Shown here: positions 57,120 through 64,000 of the stretch, one piece after another
Position numbering within the stretch: the stretch's first letter is position 1
Layout: the number at the start of each line of letters is the position of its first letter
Assembly: GCF_029873635.1 (NCBI RefSeq)
Contig: NC_080422.1
Span: 9,517,764 to 9,581,763, forward strand
Direction of reading: 5' to 3'
Source of the DNA: Malania oleifera
Taxonomy: Eukaryota; Streptophyta; Magnoliopsida; Santalales; Ximeniaceae
DNA: 64,000 nt
The notes under the pieces: generated by a model
The model's input: the letters and a program-made list of their open reading frames with translations, nothing else
Databases searched by the model: none
What the model was told of the DNA's origin: nothing
Program-made: the position numbers and the translations under genes

Positions 57120-59640
57120 AACATGATCAATGAGTAGCTCTCATCGAATTAATAGTTGGACAAACAAGTACCTCTCTTATGCAGGCAGAGTTCAATTAAT
57201 AAAGTCAGTTTTGTTGGGTATTTATCATTATTGGGGCTCATGTTTGGTTCTTCCCAACTCAGTTTTGAATTGCTTGGAGAAGAAATTTAAATCCTTCCTC
57301 TGGAAAGGTAATGATCTCTCAAACTCTTCGGGAAATATTAGTTGGGAGAAATCTGCAAACCTATCTCTGAAGGTGATCTTGGAATTATGACTTTATTCAG
57401 ATTTTGGGGCTAGAAATACTTACGCCGTCTCCAAATTACTTGGTTATAGGTTCATCTACTTAAAAACAGAAACATATGGGCTATATAGCCCCCTCATGCA
57501 ATTACAACTTGGTAACAACAACAACAACAAAACCAAGCCTTAGTCCCACTAAGTGGGGTCGGCTATATGAATCATTTTCCACCAATTTATGCGATCATGG
57601 ACCATTTCTTTTGATAGATTCAAAGATATTAAATCCTTACTCACTATCTCCTCCCAAGTTATTTTAGGTCTATCCCTACCCCTTCTACTGCACCCCACAG
57701 TAACTAAGTCACTCTTCCTCACACGTGCACTATAAGGCCTACATTGCAAGTGTCCATACCATCTGAGTCGTCCTTCTTTTATCTTATCTTCTATAGGAGC
57801 TACATCTAACTTACCACGAATATGTTCATTCCTTAATTTATCTTTCAATGTTATACCACTCATCCATCTAAGCATCCTCATCTCGGCAACTTTTACTTTT
57901 TGGATATTATGTTTCTTCGTCGCCTAACATTCTGATCCATATAGCATAGCTGGTCTTATAGCTGTCCTATAAAACTTCCCTTTCAATTTTAAGGATATTC
58001 TACGATCACATTGAACACTTGAAGAACTTCTCCATTTTACACAACCTGCTTTAACTCTATGCATTACATCATTTTCAATTTCTCCTTCAGCTTGCATAAT
58101 AGATCCAAGGTATCGAAATCTACAAGTGCTATTTATTTCTTCATCATCAAGTTTAACTTTGTCTCCAATATTCCTCCTATCATTATTAAAATTACATTTC
58201 ATATATTCTGTTTTATTTTTACTTATCTTAAAGCCTCTAGATTCCAAAACTTCTCTCCATAATTCTAACTCAGCCTCTACTCCATCCCTAGTTTCGTCAA
58301 TTAATACAATATCATCTGCAAACAACATACACCATGGAACCTCCTTTTGAATACTCTTAGTCAATTGGTCCATCACTAAAGCAAAAAAATAAGGACTCAA
58401 AGCAGATCCTTAATGTACACCTATGGTAATTGGAAATTCTCTAGTTTCTCCATCTATAGTCTTTACACTAGTCATTACTCCATCGTACATATCCTTAATG
58501 ACATTGGTATACCTACAACATACACCCTTTTTTTCTAAAACCCACCATAGAACTTCCCTAGGTATCCTATCATATGCTTTCTCAAGGTCAATAAATATCA
58601 TATGCAAGTCCCTCTTCTTTTCCCTAAACTTTTCCATTAATCTTCTTAAAAGATAAATAGCTTCTGTGGTAGATCTCCCAGGCATAAAACCAAATTGATT
58701 TTCTGAGATCTTCGTTTCTAACCTTAACCTTTGTTCAACTACTCTTTCCCATAGTTTCATCGTATGACTCATAAGTTTAATTCTACGATAGTTATTACAA
58801 TTTTGAATATCTCCTTTATTTTTGTATATAGGTATTAAAGTGCTTTTCCTCCATTCATCTGGCATTTTCTTAGTTTTTACAATTGTATTAAATAAATTAG
58901 TTAACCATATAATTCCGTCATCACCCAAGCATTTCCAAACTTCAATTGGGATGTTATCTGGTCCCATAGCTTTCCCATCTTTCATCTTTTTTAGTGCAAA
59001 CTTAACTTCGTTAACACTAATTTTTCGAATAAATCTTATATTTTTAGTCTTTTCCTCATTTGACAATTCTAAATTTAAGCCTTCTATTTGGTTTGCGTTA
59101 AACAACTTACTAAAGTAACTTCGCCATCTTTCTTTAATATCTTCGTCCTTAACCAAGACAATATCATCCTCACTTTTTATACATTTTACATTTCCTAAGT
59201 CCTTGTTCTTCCTTTCTCTAGCTTTAGCAAGTTTAAATATATCTCTTTCCCCTTCTTTTGTACCTAATCTATCATACAAACTATTAAATGATCTATATTT
59301 AGCTTCACTAACGGCCCTTTTTGTATCTTTTCTTGCCTCCTTATATTTTTCAAAGTTATCGCTGTTTCTACATTTTTGCCACGTTTTATACCAAATTCTT
59401 TTTGTCTTTATGATTTTTTGTACATCTTTATCCCACCACCAACTTTCTTCACCAATTACAACTTGGTAAGAATCTTAAAAATCAGAGATAAAGTGGATCT
59501 ATTATTCAAGTATAACATTAGTAATGGAAGGAACACTTCATTTTACTTTGACAATTCGCATCCTTTTGGTCCCCTCTACAAGAGATATGGTTCAACCATT
59601 CAAAATGAGTTTTTTTTCCCCCAAAAAGCATGGTCTCTTC
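57120..59640 (+). mobile_element. L1 LINE fragment split by an RTE insertion
   Basis: Left part 57120-57515: RINSWTNKYLSYAGRVQLIK..LEKKFKSFLWKG, the region after the L1 reverse transcriptase. Right part 59454-59640: ILKIRDKVDLLFKYNISNGRNTSFYFDN. The break coincides with the RTE TSD. Truncated at both ends. Confidence 0.82.
57516..59453 (-). mobile_element. RTE-type LINE, 5'-truncated, young, with 16-bp TSD
   Basis: TSD AATTACAACTTGGTAA is perfect at 57500-57515 and 59454-59469. The endonuclease is missing. Reverse transcriptase and C-terminal region remain almost open: 59279-58410 (289 aa; VNEVKFALKKMKDGKAMGPD, STLIPIYKNKGD, ISENQFGFMPGRSTTEAIYL, MIFIDLEKAYDRIPREVLWW), 58400-57924 (PWCMLFADDIVLI with the FADD catalytic motif; FRYLGSIMQ) and 57881-57549 (RMLRWMSGIT, RLRWYGHLQ, WEEIV). 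These are one frame broken by only two stops: TAA at 58412-58410 where relatives have Gln (VHQGSALSPYFF), and TAG at 57926-57924 where relatives have Trp (ECWATK). The tail is (GTT)n. Confidence 0.92.
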
Positions 59641-61745
59641 AATTATCAAAGAAAAATGCTGGTTTTGGCTGAGAAGATCTTACTATTTTAGTGGCTGATG
59701 ACGTGGTGGAAGACATTTGTAGGAGGAAGAAGAGGGGTTTCATTTTTAAATTGGATTTTGAGAAGGCCAATGATAGAATTAATTGGAGTTTTTTTGATAA
59801 AATTTTTGTGAGGAACGGTTTCAATGAGTGTTGACCCAGGTGGTTAGGGGTTGTGTGTCTAATGCGTGGTTCTCAATAGTGGTGAATGGGGAACCTAAGT
59901 CCTGTTTTAGGGCTTCGAGAGGGTATTAGAGAGAGTGATCCACTTTCCCCTTTTTTATTCATCATAGCAGCCGATGTGTTGAGTAGATGGCGGATAGGGC
60001 TGGGAATAGGGGGATGGTTTGAGGCTCTGAAGTGGGGAGCGAGAGAGTGGTGGTATCTTGTCTTCAGTTTGCAGATGATACCATTTTCTTTCTAGAAGAT
60101 CACAACCCTTCTTTCAGCAGTGTTCTGGGTATCTTCGAAGTCTTTGAGAGAATTTTGGGGCTTAAAATAAATATGGGGAAAAGTGGTTTAGCAAATATTA
60201 ATGTGCATGTCGATCGAGTTAGGTTGGTCTTCTGTTGTGGGGCGCAGTATATTGGAATGGCCTCTGACTTATCTGGGGGTCCCGTTGGGGGACAATCCTA
60301 GACATGCAGAATTTTGGAATCCAATAGTGGAGAGAGTGGCTAAGAGGCTTGATGGTTGGAAGGGGGCTCTTTTTCTCCTTGGGGGTAGAATCACCCTCAT
60401 CCAGTCCTGCTTATCTAGAATTCTGTTATATCATTTGTCTATTTTTAGGATTCCATCGAGGATTGCTAAGAAGATTGAGAAAATCCTGAAGGATTTCTTG
60501 TGGTCCAGAATCGGGGGTTTTAGGGATCATTCAATAAGGTGGGATAGAGTTTTTAGGTGCAAATTGGAGGGAGGGCTGTCTTGAAAATTTGGTGTCTAAA
60601 AACCTCGCCCTTTCAGCTAAGTGGTTATGCAGTTTTCCCTGAAAGATCACTCCCTTAGGCATAGTGTGATTAGAAGCACGTATAGGGTGGGTGAGAATGG
60701 GTGGGGTACCAACATTAGTCTACAATTTTTATTGGAAAGCCTATGGAGATCTATTTCTCAAATCTATCCTTTGTTTATGCCTCACATCAAATTTGTGGTG
60801 GGGATGGGTTCTTGGATTCAATTTTGGAAAGATCCAAGATTGAGCAATGATATTCCAGCCAAATTTTTCCTCGTCTCTTTCGTTTGAGCTCAGGGCAAGA
60901 TAGTGTAATTTATTTCTTTGTGGTTGACTCGGGTGGCCCTCTGGTTTCACGGAACTTTCATTTTAAGAAGATCTCTTAATGATAGAGAACTGTTGGAAAA
61001 CTTTCATCCTTGCTGTCATTATTGAATAACTGTCATCATTCTTCAGCTAGAGATACTTGCTCTTGAGTTGTGGATATTTTGGGGGTGTATTATTGTAAAT
61101 CTATTTTTAAGTTTATGATCCTTTCCAGTTCTTGTTTTCCCCTATATTCATCTATTTGGAAAGCAAAAGCTCCCCCAAAAATTAAGGCTTTCATACGGCT
61201 GATTGTGCATTCTAAAATCAACACTAATAACTGGTTGCAGATCAAGAGACCTTTGAAGTCCATATCTCCAGATGTTCGCGTGCTATGCTATTTGAATTCT
61301 GAAACAGCACCTCATCTATTTTAACACTGATTAGGCGTAGAGAATCTAGAATAATTTATTTGGTGTGATGGGAGAATCTTGGGTCTACCCAGCATCAGTG
61401 GACAAAATTGTTATCTATTTTTTTTGGGTGTTTTGTTAGAAGGAAGGCAAGGGTTGCACTGTGGAAATGCAATATTTTTGCAGTGTTGTAGGGATTATGG
61501 TTGGAGTGCAATGCACAGATTTTTTCAGGGAGAAAATTGAATTGGCAGCTGGTTTGGGAGAGGTTCATTACCTGGAGATTCTTTATGGTCTGTTGGTTTC
61601 AGTTGTTTTAAGGGAGTTAGTTTTTTGGAGCTTCAGCAAGAATGGAAGATTATTCCAGTTATTGTCTTTTTAGTTTAATTTTTCTGGATTTTTTCTCCTT
61701 TTTGCAAATTCTCCTCTTATCAATGAAATATCTTCTTTTGCTATT
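59640..61745 (+). mobile_element. L1 LINE, 5'-truncated, from the RT palm to the 3' tail
   Basis: KKRGFIFKLDFEKANDRINW (59729-59790), GEPKSCFRAS (59890-59920), DPLSPFLFIIAADVLSR (59938-59988), QFADDTIFF (60068-60093; the FADD box), LKINMGKSGLANI, PLTYLGVPLGDNPR (60260-60303), AKRLDGWKGALFLLGGRITLIQSCLSR and, after decay, zf-RVT pieces (SIWKAKAPPKIKAFIRLIVHSKINTNN, 61150-61235). The tail is near 61745. Frameshifts separate the blocks. It is distinct from the fragment to its left, because the domain order restarts. Confidence 0.85.
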
Positions 61746-61754
61746 AAAATAAAT

Positions 61755-62375
61755 GTTTGGTTTAAAAACCATATCCCCAGATATGCTATGATATTATGGA
61801 TGGCAGCCTGGAACAGGCTAAAAACTTTGGATAGAATGACTAAACAGAAGAACCTTTATTCTTGAAATTGAATTTTCTGCAATGAAATGGAAGAAAGCAG
61901 GAATCACTTGTTTTTTTCATGTAGATTACTTATAAAAGCTACTCTGATAATGCTGATATGAGAAACACTCACTGCCCTGTTGAAAACTGGGATGATGAAC
62001 TAAGAAGGATTGCTAATCTGAAAGGAGCTAGAGCTGATTTTAATAAGCTAGTATTGGCTGTCACAGTTTATCATATATGGAAAGCAAGAAACAAAACCAT
62101 CTTTGAGAATTCTTATTAGTGATATCAGCTGCATAATCAGTACAATAAAGGTGAAATAGGCTGGCCACACTTCCCAGATTAGAAGGCTAGCAGGATTAGA
62201 GCTTTACCAGATTTGAAGGCTAGCAGGATTAGAGCTTTTCCAGATTTGAAGGCTAGCAGAATTGTATTTTGTTTTAGCTGTTGTTTTGTAGTTTGTTCTG
62301 GTCATTAGGCCTTCTTGAACTTTGTATTCCCTGTGAGCTTACTATATTATTCTTACCTCTCTCAGGAAAAAATAT
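61755..62375 (+). mobile_element. Another L1 3' fragment (different subfamily)
   Basis: RYAMILWMAAWNRLKTLDRM, FCNEMEESRNHLFF (zinc-binding part) and NWDDELRRIANLKGARADFNK..VYHIWKARNKTIFENS (61990-62118). Then a 33-bp tandem and a 3' end of TTGTATTCCCTGTGAGCTTAC type. Confidence 0.75.
62176..62265. repeat. 33-bp tandem repeat, about 3 copies
   Basis: Units GAAGGCTAGCAGGATTAGAG start at 62182, 62215 and 62248, in the 3' region of the L1 fragment. Confidence 0.9.
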
Positions 62376-62849
62376 ATATCAAAAATTACAAAATAGCACC
62401 AAAACAAATAAAAAATTAAAAATAAACTAATATAAAATCCCTAATTTCTTAAATCTATGCCTTCTATAAAACTATTTAAAAGCTGGAAAAATTGGTCCTT
62501 CATCATCCTCCCTGGCCTATATATATATATATATAACTTGAATTCAGAGAGTTAGATTGCAAACACCACTCCAATCAATCAGGATCAATTGTGCAAAGAT
62601 CATCCTAGAGAAGCCAAGTAGCAAACGAAGCAGGGCAACCACTCCATTTAACAAAGCATAAAAAAAACCTCCATCTAAAGATGTTGCAAAATCATCAACT
62701 AATATAATCCCGATCCCATCCTACTGCTATGAAATGGAAGGTATCTAAGGACTGGAAGAAATGAAAAAAGGAGGCTCAAAAATGCCTTAATAAGGTGTCA
62801 AATCCCCCACATTTTAAAACAAAACTAATATTCATATGAGCGGGCAAAA
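62376..62849. other. Spacer with (TA)n
   Basis: Non-coding; (TA)n at 62520-62535. No exon seen. Confidence 0.55.
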
Positions 62850-64000
62850 CAAGTAATTAAGCATTAGATCCTAGTTTTCTAATAATGGGGAATGGGCCAG
62901 TGGCATGGGCATGCAATTTCTTAAATGAATTATTTGGAAAGCAGTCTGGACAAAGCAAACCATGACAATATCACCTACATTAAAACCTCTGGCTCTGCAT
63001 TGCACATGAACAGCAAGTTTATAATCTATATTACACAAGACCAGTTTGCACCCAAGCTTGAAAATCGTGGATATGTTGTGTGAAGAGAACTCTCAACACA
63101 TTCAGAAATGCAGCCATCTGCTGCTAAAGGAACAATGTCAATGGGAGATCGACTTTGTTTCCAAAGACACACTCAATTGGACTCTTGCCTAGGGGCCTAT
63201 TGGTTGGATTATTACAAGCTAACTCAACAACAGGCAATACCAAGTCCCAAGTGCTCTCTTTTACTTTTAGAAAACACCATAGGGAATCACATGAACTAAG
63301 ATTTACAACCTCAGTTTGAGCAACAAAACGGGGCAAAAGGCAAAAGAGACTAAAAAAACATCAAATGTGTGCCACAAAACTTCCAAAGTATCTTCCAGAA
63401 GTCAATAACAAACTTTACATCTGTATCAGACACCATGGAGCTAGACAAAGTACTTGACTTCCCTAAAGAATAGCATGGCAACACTTACTGCAAGAAATCA
63501 CGAACCTCAAACTGAGGACAACATTCCTAATCAAAGTCTTTCCATGGCGCATGTGGCAAAGGAAGATGAATATAGTCCAGCTTGTTTCCTATTCTTGCTA
63601 ACTACCAAGTGCAGCACTAGGAAACTATCCTACTGGAATCTCTTTTTAAAGGCCAATAAAACCTATCCTTAACCAGGGCAATGGTCTTGTCTCTACATAA
63701 ATGGGTGGCTAAGCCACCTGTATGCAACTCCCAAACTAAGAAATCCCAAAATGAAATGCATGGATAATCTAATGCCCTTAAACAAATAACCCTCATGGAT
63801 GAAAAAATCAGTATAGTTCCTACCAGTACCAATGTTCATTTCCAAAAATAAGATCCTACAACAAGAATAATTACAACTCAACTGAGGCCATCGACAAACC
63901 TTATTTTCAGCACATGAACTATGTTTGACAACAAAAGTGCACTCATACAAGAATTTCTACCCCCTAGCAAATCAAAAACTCAATTTCTTCACTAAACTCA
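62850..64000 (-). mobile_element. Ty3/Gypsy LTR-retrotransposon pol fragment, broken, runs off the right edge
   Basis: Minus-strand similarity in pol order: an RNase H/integrase-side region near 63690-63950, the zinc-binding start of integrase (about 63650-63730), the integrase core near 63170-63290, and a C-terminal region near 62880-63060. It is clearly broken, with several interruptions, and no LTR is in view. Old by appearance. Confidence 0.8.

Noticed and set aside
58059-59469. Plus-strand open frames of 67-98 aa
   Set aside because: Antisense shadows of the RTE reverse transcriptase.
63108-63672. Plus-strand open frames
   Set aside because: Antisense to the Gypsy relic; no domain.
1-64000. 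tRNA, rRNA, microRNA hairpin or organelle DNA insertions
   Set aside because: No complete tRNA cloverleaf or rRNA segment recognised; box B words belong to SINEs. MicroRNA hairpins cannot be judged by eye.

Overview
The window is nuclear DNA from a eudicot plant, probably a woody species with an AT-rich, transposon-laden genome; I cannot name the genus. The evidence is plant-type GT-AG genes with short exons, plant-only families (DAA1-type AAA ATPase, RTNLB reticulon, Alfin-like PHD, plant mobile domain) and plant transposons (MULE, hAT, Au-type SINEs, L1 and RTE LINEs, LTR relics).

Layout. 1-8.6 kb is repeats: long terminal repeats (LTRs) of one family, including a solo LTR nested in another solo LTR that itself interrupts an RTE LINE, each with its own target-site duplication (TSD). 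8.9-15.6 kb is a decayed MULE with two same-strand genes, a mudrA-type transposase and a plant-mobile-domain gene. Between them sits a 1,045-bp hAT element that carries a broken copy of the ribosomal protein S17 gene with its promoter. A 149/150-bp tandem array with alternating monomers closes this part. 16.5-18.2 kb holds an intronless, truncated Alfin-like pseudogene and hairpin-rich repeats. 18.4-27.2 kb is a complete 16-exon gene for an 844-aa DAA1-type AAA ATPase. 31.5-33.3 kb (minus) is a complete 5-exon, 257-aa reticulon-like protein with G-box/ABRE motifs upstream. 33.8-39.3 kb is intergenic and holds a duplicated ~1-kb block.

From 39.3 kb to the right edge lies the 3' part of a minus-strand gene for a mitochondrial Oxa1/YidC-type insertase. 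Seven in-frame exons span 14.7 kb and upstream exons are missing from the window. Its introns hold an L1 with SINEs and a hAT inside it, an excellent hAT with a perfect TSD, a young RTE inside an L1 fragment (16-bp TSD), further L1 pieces and a broken Gypsy relic.

The three host genes work in separate systems: AAA remodelling or unfolding, ER membrane shaping, and mitochondrial inner-membrane insertion. They show no operon-like link. The DAA1-type and reticulon genes converge tail to tail across 4.2 kb. The most notable finds are the Pack-hAT carrying RPS17, the MULE with a plant-mobile-domain gene, and the multi-level nests dated by TSDs.
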